Of a stretch of DNA of 64,000 nt, positions 29,876 to 38,322 are shown piece after piece. The DNA lies in contig CAMPHR010000010.1 in the NCBI GenBank assembly GCA_946886075.1, positions 1 to 64,000 of the forward strand, given 5' to 3'. Both the position numbers and the translations under genes were made by a program. The notes below the pieces were generated by a model, which saw nothing but the letters and a program-made list of their open reading frames with translations, searched no databases and was not told the origin of the DNA. The stretch comes from an uncultured Novosphingobium sp. (GTDB lineage Bacteria > Pseudomonadota > Alphaproteobacteria > Sphingomonadales > Sphingomonadaceae). The stretch's first letter is position 1; every line of letters begins with the position of its first letter.

Positions 29876-30562
29876 ATGCGGTGGCGGACAATATCCTGGG
29901 CGGGCATGGTATTGGTTTGCCTTAGCGCCTGCGCCCAGGCGGGCCCTTCCAAACCCCAGGAGAGGGACGTCATCCTGGTCGGCGATTCCACCGTGTCTTC
30001 GATCACCGGCTGGGGCGACGCCTTTTGCCAGTCGATGACCGTCAAAGTGAAGAGTTGCACGAACCTCGCTCGCGCCGGACGAAGCTCCAGGAGTTATCGC
30101 AAGGAAGGCAGTTGGAAAGGCGTGCTGCAGAAGATCAGGGATGGCAGCGCTTCAAACGCGCTCGTCCTCATCCAATTCGGGCATAATGATGCGGGCAGGG
30201 ACGAGAAACGCAGGACCGATCCCGATGCGGATTTTACCGATATCATCAGCCAATATGTTGACGACGCCCGAAATTCCGGCGCCGAGCCGGTCCTGATCAC
30301 CCCCGTCGCGCGCCGCATCTATGTTGATGGCAAGATCAAGGACGGGCTGGAGCCCTATGCAAATGCAGTCCGCCGGATCGCGGCGGCGAGGGACGCGCGG
30401 CTCATAGATTTGCATGCCATGAGCGCGGCAGCCTTGGAAAAGATGAGCCCGGAGGAGGCGCGACGTCTTGGCCCGGACGGGGATCAACCGGACATCAACC
30501 ATCTGGGCCCCCGGGGTGCGCGCTATTTCGCTGACATGGTCATCCGCCAACTGCGGCTTTGA
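29876..30562 (+). CDS. SGNH esterase, rhamnogalacturonan-acetylesterase-like lipoprotein
   Basis: A 228-residue protein with a lipobox (VCLSAC, Cys19). The catalytic set of GDSL esterases is clear: VILVGDSTVSS (Ser38), FGHNDAGR (Asn in block III), and PDINHLGPRG (Asp206, His209). This is the layout of rhamnogalacturonan acetylesterases, which remove O-acetyl groups from acidic polysaccharides. The second ATG was chosen for its eight-base spacing from AAGGGG. The 3' end overlaps the convergent acetylation gene by 23 bases. A role in trimming acetyl groups on the exported polymer is inferred. Confidence 0.82.
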   Translation: MRWRTISWAGMVLVCLSACAQAGPSKPQERDVILVGDSTVSSITGWGDAFCQSMTVKVKSCTNLARAGRSSRSYRKEGSWKGVLQKIRDGSASNALVLIQFGHNDAGRDEKRRTDPDADFTDIISQYVDDARNSGAEPVLITPVARRIYVDGKIKDGLEPYANAVRRIAAARDARLIDLHAMSAAALEKMSPEEARRLGPDGDQPDINHLGPRGARYFADMVIRQLRL

Positions 30563-31601
30563 CTGGCTCCGCGGAGGCGTGGTGCGTGCTGGCGATGTGC
30601 CAGGACGCGATACGATCCCTGATTGCCTGAGCCGCAAGCTGATGCCCCGCCTCATTCCAGTGGGGATCGGCATCGCTGAGGTCGAAGCGCTTGGCGGTCT
30701 TGACGAAAAATTGCCGATAGGGTGCGTCCAGGTCCAGCACCTCAAGCTGCGCGGCCCGGGCGAGCTTTGACAATCCATCGATGTTCGGGCGGCTGATCTG
30801 CTTGCCTGCATAGATCGCCTTGGCATTGGGTTGCAGCACCAGAAGAGTGCGAACGCCGCTGGCCTTGAGGGCGGTGAGGTCATGCACGAACCGCTCGGCG
30901 GCACGCTGCTTCAATGCCGTTTCCGCCGCCGCTGGCGCATCCTTCTTCACGGCCGGGAAGGGGTCGAGCGAGCGCGCGACGTCTGCCGGTGAGAATTTGA
31001 GATTATAGACGAGGTAGCTTGCAAGGCGGCTTTGGCCGATGCTGTTCCGAAACTCGCTGGGCGACCTGGAGCGAACCTTGAGGTTCGTCCCGCTGCTCTC
31101 ATACCAATAGCCGCGCAGCTTCGGGCGGATGGAGGATGAAAGATCCTCTTCATTCACCACGATCACGGCAGTCCGGGCTTTCAGATGTTGGGCCGCCCAC
31201 TGCACCGCCACGACATAATCGGCGAAGTCCGCGCCCGCCACGCCAAGCGAGACGACGGGCTTTGGCGCCCCGCCATTTTCGAGCAGGTATCCCACCCTTT
31301 TTTCGGGCCGGATGCTGAGCGCATCGACGAAACTGTCGCCGATCAGGGCGATGCTCTGGTCGGCGGGGCTGACTTCCGGGCCTGAAAAGCCAAGGCTGTT
31401 CATCCGGCCTGAGACCGCATCCCGCATCAGCCATCCGCTTGAAGACGTGTAGTGGGTGCGCGGCACATAGTGCACGACAGGGTCCTTGGCCGAAAGGGGC
31501 GGGCTGGCGAAGCCCGAACTCACCGGGAGCGCCCACAACGCCAGCTCCAGCGCTCCAATTGTAAGAGCGGCGCCAGCGAGAAATTGGGAGATCGGTTTCA
31601 T
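30540..31601 (-). CDS. AlgJ/AlgX-like SGNH acetyltransferase partner
   Basis: A 353-residue protein with an N-terminal membrane anchor and a periplasmic SGNH fold. Block I is ALIGDSFVDAL (Ser90). The catalytic pair is ADPHWNEAGH (Asp312, His314). Such proteins take acetyl groups delivered by an MBOAT protein and place them on polysaccharide hydroxyls. The MBOAT gene lies eight bases upstream in the same direction, so the two form an acetylation pair. Confidence 0.85.
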   Translation of the reverse strand: MKPISQFLAGAALTIGALELALWALPVSSGFASPPLSAKDPVVHYVPRTHYTSSSGWLMRDAVSGRMNSLGFSGPEVSPADQSIALIGDSFVDALSIRPEKRVGYLLENGGAPKPVVSLGVAGADFADYVVAVQWAAQHLKARTAVIVVNEEDLSSSIRPKLRGYWYESSGTNLKVRSRSPSEFRNSIGQSRLASYLVYNLKFSPADVARSLDPFPAVKKDAPAAAETALKQRAAERFVHDLTALKASGVRTLLVLQPNAKAIYAGKQISRPNIDGLSKLARAAQLEVLDLDAPYRQFFVKTAKRFDLSDADPHWNEAGHQLAAQAIRDRIASWHIASTHHASAEPVKAAVGG

Positions 31602-31609
31602 CTTTGCGC

Positions 31610-33085
31610 TCAGAAGTTGAAGTAGATGAAGGGCGACACGCCTTGCGAGGAATGGATCGCCATGATGAAGCAGGTAAGGACGGCGCTCGCGCCCATGAGG
31701 GACCAGCGCCGCGATTCAATCAGCTCTTCCGCCTTTGCGACCAGCTGCTGGGAATTAGGCATTGCCCAGACGATCAGTCCGCCAAGGCAAATGAGGCTGA
31801 CCGGCGCCAGCAGCATCTCGTCATAGCCCAGCAGCCGTGACAGCTCTGCCGCCGCCGGTTGCCAGCCTGCAAAGCCGTTGAGGCCGAACATGCCGCCCAG
31901 CATCGCCGTGCCCGACGCGAAGCTTTCGGCGCGGAAGAATACCCAGGCGATGATCACGCTGAAGAAAGTGAGGGCGGTCGAGGCGAGGACGCCAGCAGCG
32001 CCCCAGGATGACAGGGCAAGCCGCGTGGACAGCGATCGCCATGCATGATTGATGATCAGATAGGACCCATGCAGCGCGCCCCAGAAGACGAAGGTCCAGT
32101 TCGCACCATGCCACAGTCCGCCCAGCAACATGGTGAGCAGCAGGTTGACATAGCGCCGTCCGGGACCCTTCCGATTGCCGCCAAGCGCGATGTAGAGATA
32201 TTCCCGCAGGAAAGCCGACAGGGTCATGTGCCAGCGGCGCCAGAAATCGACGATGCTGCGCGCCTTGTAGGGCGAGTTGAAGTTGAACGGCAACTGTACG
32301 CCGAAGAACAACGACAGCCCGATCGCCATGTCGCAATAGCCGGAAAAGTCGAAGTAGATTTGGAATGTGTAGCAGAGCGCGCCGACCCATGAGACGGCGA
32401 AATCAGGCGCGAAGCCTTTAAGCGACGCGTTGAATATCGCGTCCGCATACAGGGCAAAGCCGTCCGCGAGCACGACCTTCTTGATGAGGCCGATGAGAAA
32501 AAAGACTGTCCCCAGCGCAGCTCCGCGCGCGGTGGGGCGGAATATCGCCCTCGATTCAAATTGCGGCATCATCGACTTGTGATGGATGATGGGTCCCGCG
32601 ATCAGATGGGGGAAGTAGCTGACGAAAAGGACGTAATTGGTGAAATTATACTCCTTCGCCTCACCGCGATAGGCATCGACGAGGAAGGCGATCTGCGTGA
32701 AGGTGTAGAAGGATATGCCGATGGGCAGGACAATATAGCCGACGGCGAAATCCAGTCCCGTCAACGCATCGAAATTGTTCGCGATGAAGGTCGCATATTT
32801 GAAATAGCCAAGCGCGCAGAGATCGACCGCGATGCCCGCTTGCATGATGCGAAGGGCCGCCTTGCGCGTCTGGGACTTCACGATGGCGCAGCCGCAAAGA
32901 TAGTTGAAGACGATCGATCCGATCAGCAACCAGACGAAGCGCGCGTCCCACCAGATGTAGAAGAGCACCGAAGCCAGCGCCAGGAAGGCGCCGCGCCATT
33001 CGGGCCTGAATCGCCACAGCAGCAGGAAGCCGCACATGGTGAGGGGAAAGAAGCCGAACAGAAATTCATATGAATTGAAAAGCAT
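31610..33085 (-). CDS. MBOAT O-acyltransferase (AlgI-like)
   Basis: A 491-residue multi-spanning membrane protein. MBOAT landmarks are FSYCDMAIG-like FDFSGYCDMAIGLSLFFG, PFNFNSPYKARSIVDFWRRWHMTLSAFLREYLYI, ALGGNRKG and GLWHGANWTF with the catalytic His. AlgI proteins move acetyl groups across the inner membrane for polysaccharide O-acetylation. AGGGGGAGGC precedes the ATG. It heads a two-gene unit with the SGNH partner. Confidence 0.93.
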   Translation of the reverse strand: MLFNSYEFLFGFFPLTMCGFLLLWRFRPEWRGAFLALASVLFYIWWDARFVWLLIGSIVFNYLCGCAIVKSQTRKAALRIMQAGIAVDLCALGYFKYATFIANNFDALTGLDFAVGYIVLPIGISFYTFTQIAFLVDAYRGEAKEYNFTNYVLFVSYFPHLIAGPIIHHKSMMPQFESRAIFRPTARGAALGTVFFLIGLIKKVVLADGFALYADAIFNASLKGFAPDFAVSWVGALCYTFQIYFDFSGYCDMAIGLSLFFGVQLPFNFNSPYKARSIVDFWRRWHMTLSAFLREYLYIALGGNRKGPGRRYVNLLLTMLLGGLWHGANWTFVFWGALHGSYLIINHAWRSLSTRLALSSWGAAGVLASTALTFFSVIIAWVFFRAESFASGTAMLGGMFGLNGFAGWQPAAAELSRLLGYDEMLLAPVSLICLGGLIVWAMPNSQQLVAKAEELIESRRWSLMGASAVLTCFIMAIHSSQGVSPFIYFNF

Positions 33086-33275
33086 GCCTCCCCCTTCACC
33101 TAAGTTGTGGCCGACCGCTTCTCTCTGTCACCTGCGGGAACTGCATAACTTCATGTTAAAGTGGTCTTTCCCGGGCAGAAATCGTCCTTTTGGGGACATA
33201 TCTTTTTCCCCATGCGGCCAGCGGTCCGGCGCTGTTCAAAGGATGGGCAAAGTCCTGCCCGTGCGGATGCAGGAG

Positions 33276-34616
33276 TCAGCTTTGCAGCGGTGGAAGGCGG
33301 CCGCGCATACCCCGGCGCTGCGCTGGCGAAGGCAGGAAGCGAGGGTCTATTACGCCCTGACCGATCAGCGAGGGGCTGAGCGCCAGGAAAACGAACAGGA
33401 ACCAGCATCGTCCATACACATGCGGCATCCCCATGACGGCATTGGCGAAGGCCACCAATATCGTGATAGTCGTCAGCAGCACGAGCTTCCCATGTTTGCT
33501 GCGGTGCGCGGCGATGGCGACAAGCAGGGGAACGGCCAACAAAATGAGATAGCCCAGCAGTGACAGCCCGCCGCCTTCGTTGAGCAGCAGCAGGTAGAGA
33601 TTATGGACAGGCAGGCCATAGCGGCTCTCCTGCCGATATTGGTCCGCGCCCAGGCCGATGATGAGATTCTCATCGGCAATCTCCAGCGCTTCCCTGTTCA
33701 GCTCCTGCCGCGCCGCAAATGTCCCGGCACTGGACAGATCACCAGAGTTCATTGCCGAGAGAACACGGTTCTGGAAAGTCGATGGCAAATAATCCTGGCC
33801 GAATGTCAGAACCGCGCTGCTGAGCAAGGCGATGACGATCAAGGTTTTGAAATTACGTCTGCCGCCGAAGAATATGAGAGCAGCGGCGACCATGCTGTAC
33901 AGACCGGTATTGGAGCTTGTGAGGATTATGCCCGTGATGAGAAGTGCGATACAAAACATCGCGGCCCATGTCCGCATCTGTTTTGATAGCAGCAGAAGCC
34001 AGACGAGCGGCAATGCCATGACGGTCAATACCGCCATTCCGTTGGGATTTCCGGCAAAACCCTGCAATCGCTTGTTGCCGGTCACGACCGCCATCTGCTC
34101 TCTTTCGGCGCTGTAATGGCCGCTCAGATAGACGATGCCGCCGATGACGCACATCGTCACCATGCCCCAGATACAGCATTTGATCAGCCGGACTGCTTCC
34201 TCCTCCGACCTGCGCAGCAGGACGAGCGGCACGATCAGATAAGCGAAGGAATATTGGGCGATCAGCACTAGGCACCTGACGACGTCGCCCTTGAATACGC
34301 TGCCGATGAACAGGCCGCCGCTCAGCATCAGCAGGCCCAGCACCCATAGCCAGGTCAAGCTGGCGAAGGGGGTTGCTACTCTGCCCGATGCCACTCGGAG
34401 GAAAAAGGCGCCCGCGAACATGATGTCGCTTAGCGTTATGTAGACGTTGGGATGGCGGAAGGCGATGTAGGGGGCGAAAAACACCGCGCCCTGCAACAGG
34501 ACAAATTCCCACCGGTGCAGTTCGTCCGTCCAGAACTGCGCCCCTTCCTGGGGAGGGCTCGCGCCATGGCCGCTAGGCGTTGGATAGTGGCTTGCCTGAT
34601 AGTGACTGGTTTGCAC
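33276..34616 (-). CDS. O-antigen ligase/Wzy polymerase-like membrane protein
   Basis: A 446-residue protein with about eleven membrane helices. A large periplasmic loop near residues 295-345 carries [28 protein letters not shown] and YGLPVHNLYLLLLNEGG, the hallmark of the O-antigen ligase (Wzy_C) family. In this setting it most likely polymerises repeat units on the periplasmic face. The apparent start is GTG with only a weak ribosome-binding site, so the N terminus is uncertain. The tail is basic. Confidence 0.82.
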   Translation of the reverse strand: MQTSHYQASHYPTPSGHGASPPQEGAQFWTDELHRWEFVLLQGAVFFAPYIAFRHPNVYITLSDIMFAGAFFLRVASGRVATPFASLTWLWVLGLLMLSGGLFIGSVFKGDVVRCLVLIAQYSFAYLIVPLVLLRRSEEEAVRLIKCCIWGMVTMCVIGGIVYLSGHYSAEREQMAVVTGNKRLQGFAGNPNGMAVLTVMALPLVWLLLLSKQMRTWAAMFCIALLITGIILTSSNTGLYSMVAAALIFFGGRRNFKTLIVIALLSSAVLTFGQDYLPSTFQNRVLSAMNSGDLSSAGTFAARQELNREALEIADENLIIGLGADQYRQESRYGLPVHNLYLLLLNEGGGLSLLGYLILLAVPLLVAIAAHRSKHGKLVLLTTITILVAFANAVMGMPHVYGRCWFLFVFLALSPSLIGQGVIDPRFLPSPAQRRGMRGRLPPLQS

Positions 34617-34827
34617 GCCTGGCGCTCCGGCTCGGAATTACTGCCTGTTGGGCAGCTAGGATGCAAATGTGACCTGGATTAGTCCATTGCACATAATGCC
34701 TGCGCGGCATTCAAAAGGGGCAGGGGGAATATCCGATCGGGTAAGGAAAAAGGGAATTAAAAACGGGAAAACTTTGCCCGACTTATGGCGACTTGTGTGA
34801 AGTGCAGCACCCCGGCTTCAGCCGCCC

Positions 34828-35598
34828 TCAGGCGTTTGCCGTGCAACTGGTCGCGGCGTTGCCGCTGCCCTTCACGGCGAGCGCCGCATGATCGATCTTG
34901 GTCGACGGCATTGCGGCGCGGGGGGATGGGGAACTGCCCTCGGCCATGCCGTGCAATCCCTGGCTCGCTGCCCATATGGCCGCCTGGGTGCGGTTCGACA
35001 CGCGCAGCTTGCGCAGCACCGCCTTCACATGAACCTTGACCGTGGCCTCGCTGATCGAGAGTTGCCGCGAAATGACCTTGTTGGGCAACCCGGCAATCAG
35101 GCGCTGCAATATCTCCATTTCCCGTGCGGACAGATTCGCGCCGTCGATCGACACTGCGTTGGGCACCTCTTCGCAAGTCGCGGATTGATCAATCAGCTGC
35201 TGTGCCAGTTGTGACGGGAAGATCTTTTCGCCAAGCGCAATCAGGTCGAGATAGCCGGCCAGTCGCTCACAGGACAGGTCATTGATCAGATAACCTTCCG
35301 CGCCCGCCCGAAACGCGTCAAGCATGGTGTCGAAGTCGAACTTGTTGGCGAGAATCGCAATGCGCGCGGCAGGGCATTGTTCACGTACTTCAGCGAGGGC
35401 GGCGCCGTTCCATTCCTTGTCCTGATCTTCGATGAGGAGCAGCAGACATGCCGGATCAGCCATCCCGGAAAAGCGGAACTCATCAAGCTTCGCGCCGGTA
35501 TAGAGAATCTGGCGATGTTGCGAAGACAAAAGCCGCCGCAGGCCTTCCCTGACGATCGAACTTCCGCCGACAAGCACGACATCTGAAACCGTTGTCAT
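34828..35598 (-). CDS. LuxR/NarL-type regulator with degenerate receiver
   Basis: A 256-residue DNA-binding protein. The C-terminal LuxR helix-turn-helix is normal (about 156-213, LSAREMEILQRLIAG to LRKLRVSNRTQAAIW). The N-terminal receiver keeps the fold but not the chemistry. The acidic pair is GGSS (11-14), the acceptor Asp is Leu (LLLLIED, 52-58), the Thr is Ala (AILANK) and the Lys is Asn (YLINDLS). It cannot be phosphorylated in the usual way and recalls CsgD and VpsT, biofilm regulators with atypical receivers. GGGAGGCGAACG precedes the ATG. It probably regulates the EPS genes around it. The tail is Ser/Ala-rich. Confidence 0.88.
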   Translation of the reverse strand: MTTVSDVVLVGGSSIVREGLRRLLSSQHRQILYTGAKLDEFRFSGMADPACLLLLIEDQDKEWNGAALAEVREQCPAARIAILANKFDFDTMLDAFRAGAEGYLINDLSCERLAGYLDLIALGEKIFPSQLAQQLIDQSATCEEVPNAVSIDGANLSAREMEILQRLIAGLPNKVISRQLSISEATVKVHVKAVLRKLRVSNRTQAAIWAASQGLHGMAEGSSPSPRAAMPSTKIDHAALAVKGSGNAATSCTANA

Positions 35599-36240
35599 CG
35601 TTCGCCTCCCTCAACATCATCGGCGAGCCGTGATGGATTGAAATGCAAAAGCACTATCTGAAGGCGACCCCAATTTTATCGAGCGCGAGAGTATCACAAA
35701 TGCCGATCTGAACAATAGGCGTAACATCCTGTAAAAATTTAACTTGCATGAAGAATGTTCACGGGGCGGATTTCGTAACGGATTGTCTTTACACATATTT
35801 GGCAAAATAGCGGGATCAGTGCCTAGGATTGCGATTACGCGCCGGACCACCCGTGCGAGCCCGCAAAATGTCCGATTCGGTTCGCGGGGTTTCCCCGGAA
35901 CACGCGCCCTGCCAAAGGCGGGCAGTGTAAATATCTGGCAAGATGAGCCTGTCATGATTGCCAGCCGCTGCTGTCAATTAGCCAAAAGATTTAATCCGAC
36001 CTCATCCAGTAAATCATTCGGGCTGGCAAAGGCCGGAAATTCTGCTCCTTCGGCCATCACCCGCGCCCGTTTCTGCCACAAGGGATGATAGCTGTCTGGT
36101 TCATTGCGGCCGGGACCCAAGTCGCTACCGTTTTGATGGTGACTTGGACAATCACGCCATGACTCCCGCGAAAGACATGCCCGTCTTTCCGGCAGTGCAC
36201 GATTGTCAAAGGTCTTGTCTTGAACCGCAAGGGTTTTGCT
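35599..36240. other. Long divergent intergenic region within the EPS locus
   Basis: These 642 bases separate the atypical LuxR gene from the CapD-like dehydratase gene. The first 200 bases are AT-rich for this genome (for example CCTGTAAAAATTTAACTTGC near 35728). Dyads occur at 35880-35901 (GTTCGCGGGG/CCCCGGAAC) and 35910-35927. A minus-strand frame over 35974-36120 gives protein-like sequence at its end (FASPNDLLDEVGLNLLAN) but has no credible start, so it may be a gene remnant. I see no other gene. Confidence 0.4.
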
Positions 36241-38322
36241 ATGGATGCGAGCACAGCGCCCGCTGGATCTGACCCAATTCTCGATGATGTCGAGGCTGCC
36301 CGCGCGGACGTGCCCGCTGGCGCGCCTGTCTGGGCGATATTGCTTCATGATCTGCTGACGCGGCCTACGGGCTTTCCGGGTCCTGCGCGCTTCGCCGCCT
36401 TGATGCTGATCGATGCATCCTTGATCCTGGTCACCTTGCTCGCCGTTGTGATGACCATGCCAGGGGCGGTCTCCTCGGCCTTTTACGATCGCCCAAGCCT
36501 GATGTTCTTCTTCAGCCTGGTGGCGGTATTCACCCTTTGCCTCACCGGCCTTTACTGGCGGAGCTGGCGCTTCCTCTCCTTTGGCGACGGCATCACCCTT
36601 TCGACGGCCGTGGCCGGAGGCGCGGCGGCTGCCTGGGGGATGTGCCTCATCCTATCTGCCAAGATCCGGGGCGCGCCGCTGGAAGCCGTGGGCTTTGCCC
36701 TGCTGCACTCTGCCTTGCTGCTGGTGGCGATGATCGGCGTGCGGACGCTGCGCCGTGGGCTGCGCGAATTTGCCCTGGCCCATATCGTCCCACCGGGCGG
36801 CGGCCACAATATCCTGCTGCTCGGCGAACTGGACTGGATCCGGTCGCTCATCGACATGCTGCGCGCCGAACGCACGAACCGGTTCAATGTCGTAGGCGCG
36901 CTGACCTTCGACAGCCGCGAGACGAGGCTGCAGATCGCGGGCATTCCTGTCCTTGGTTCACCCGATAAACTGCCCCAGATCGTGGAGACGCTGGCGACGC
37001 GGGGCCTCAAGCCGGAAAGCCTCGTCATCCGGGGCGACAAGGCGATGCCCCGCCGCTCCTTCTCCCATCTGGTGAAGCTGGCCGATCAATGCGACCTCAC
37101 CGTCGCCCACGCCAACGACCTTCAGAAAACGAAGGATGGCGAACCGCGCATCGAGATCAAGCAGTTCGAGCTTGCCGACCTGCTCGGCCGTCCTGAAGTG
37201 TCGCTCCAGCGCAATATCGTCGATCGGCTGATCCGGGGGCGCCGGATCCTGGTGACCGGGGCCGGGGGCACGATCGGCGGAGAGCTGGTGCGCCAGATCG
37301 CGACCTTCCGCCCGGCGGAGATCGTGCTGCTCGACCATTGCGAATTCAATCTCTACACGATCGAGATGCAGGTGCGGGACAAGTTCCCCGAGATCATCTG
37401 CCGCCCTGAGCTTTGCTCGATCCGCGACCGCCCGGCGCTTAACGACGTGTTCCAGCGTCATCAGCCCGAGGTCGTCTTTCACGCCGCCGCGCTCAAGCAT
37501 GTGCCCATCGTGGAAGCCAATCCTTGCGAAGGCGCGCATACCAATGTGCTCGGCACCCGAAACGTGGCCGATGCCGTCTGTGCCCATGGTGCGCTGGCGA
37601 TGATCCAGGTGTCCACGGACAAGGCGGTCAATCCCGTCGGCGTCATGGGCGCGACCAAGCGCCTGGGCGAGCTATATTGCCAGGCGCTTGACCTGATCGG
37701 GCAGTGCGACCCTGACAGCCCGCGCTTCATGACCGTGCGGTTCGGCAATGTGCTAGGCTCCAGCGGATCGCTCGTTCCCCTGCTGCAACAGCAGATGGCG
37801 GCGGGAAAGCCGCTCACCATCACCCATCCTGAGATCAAGCGCTATTTCATGACCGTGGGCGAAGCGGTGCAGCTTATCCTGCAAAGCAGCGCGCGGGCGA
37901 TGGAAACCAACATCGACCGTGGCACGATCTTCGTCCTCGACATGGGCGAGCCGATCAAGATCGTCGACATCGCGCGCCGGATGATCAGGCTGGCGGGGCT
38001 GCGCCCGGACATCGACGTGCCCATCAAGTTCGTCGGCCTGCGCCCGGGCGAGAAGCTTTACGAGGAACTGTTCGACACCACCGAGGAACAGCTTCGCTCC
38101 ACCATCCCGGGCGTGATCGAAGCCAGTCCTTGCCCCGTTCCGCTCGAAAAGCTGGTCAATGCCTTCACCGAATTGGCGAGCCTCATCCATGCCCATGATG
38201 AGGATGGGGTCCGCGACCTGATGAAGGAATTGCTGCGCGCGCCTGCGCAATCGACTTGGGCCAAGACGCTGCGCGAGCTGACGCGGGAGATCGACCTGGT
38301 CGGCAAGGCTGCGAATGAATGA
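36241..38322 (+). CDS. Membrane-bound UDP-sugar 4,6-dehydratase (CapD/WbpM/PglF type)
   Basis: A 693-residue protein with four N-terminal membrane helices (about 50-175), then a CoA-binding-like domain, then a short-chain dehydrogenase domain. The nucleotide motif is VTGAGGTIGGEL (338-349). The active site reads STDKAVNPVGVMGATK: SxDK at 458-461 and MxxxK (Met469, Lys473), the Met-for-Tyr form known from WbpM. The family makes UDP-4-keto-6-deoxy-HexNAc from UDP-GlcNAc. The ATG was preferred over an upstream in-frame TTG at 36220. It overlaps the aminotransferase gene by four bases. Confidence 0.9.
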   Translation: MDASTAPAGSDPILDDVEAARADVPAGAPVWAILLHDLLTRPTGFPGPARFAALMLIDASLILVTLLAVVMTMPGAVSSAFYDRPSLMFFFSLVAVFTLCLTGLYWRSWRFLSFGDGITLSTAVAGGAAAAWGMCLILSAKIRGAPLEAVGFALLHSALLLVAMIGVRTLRRGLREFALAHIVPPGGGHNILLLGELDWIRSLIDMLRAERTNRFNVVGALTFDSRETRLQIAGIPVLGSPDKLPQIVETLATRGLKPESLVIRGDKAMPRRSFSHLVKLADQCDLTVAHANDLQKTKDGEPRIEIKQFELADLLGRPEVSLQRNIVDRLIRGRRILVTGAGGTIGGELVRQIATFRPAEIVLLDHCEFNLYTIEMQVRDKFPEIICRPELCSIRDRPALNDVFQRHQPEVVFHAAALKHVPIVEANPCEGAHTNVLGTRNVADAVCAHGALAMIQVSTDKAVNPVGVMGATKRLGELYCQALDLIGQCDPDSPRFMTVRFGNVLGSSGSLVPLLQQQMAAGKPLTITHPEIKRYFMTVGEAVQLILQSSARAMETNIDRGTIFVLDMGEPIKIVDIARRMIRLAGLRPDIDVPIKFVGLRPGEKLYEELFDTTEEQLRSTIPGVIEASPCPVPLEKLVNAFTELASLIHAHDEDGVRDLMKELLRAPAQSTWAKTLRELTREIDLVGKAANE

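Noticed and set aside
35744..36348. Open frames of 114-125 codons on both strands of the long intergenic region
   Set aside because: They lack ribosome-binding sites and protein-like composition along most of their length. Only the end of the minus frame looks partly real, so it is noted as a possible remnant and not called.
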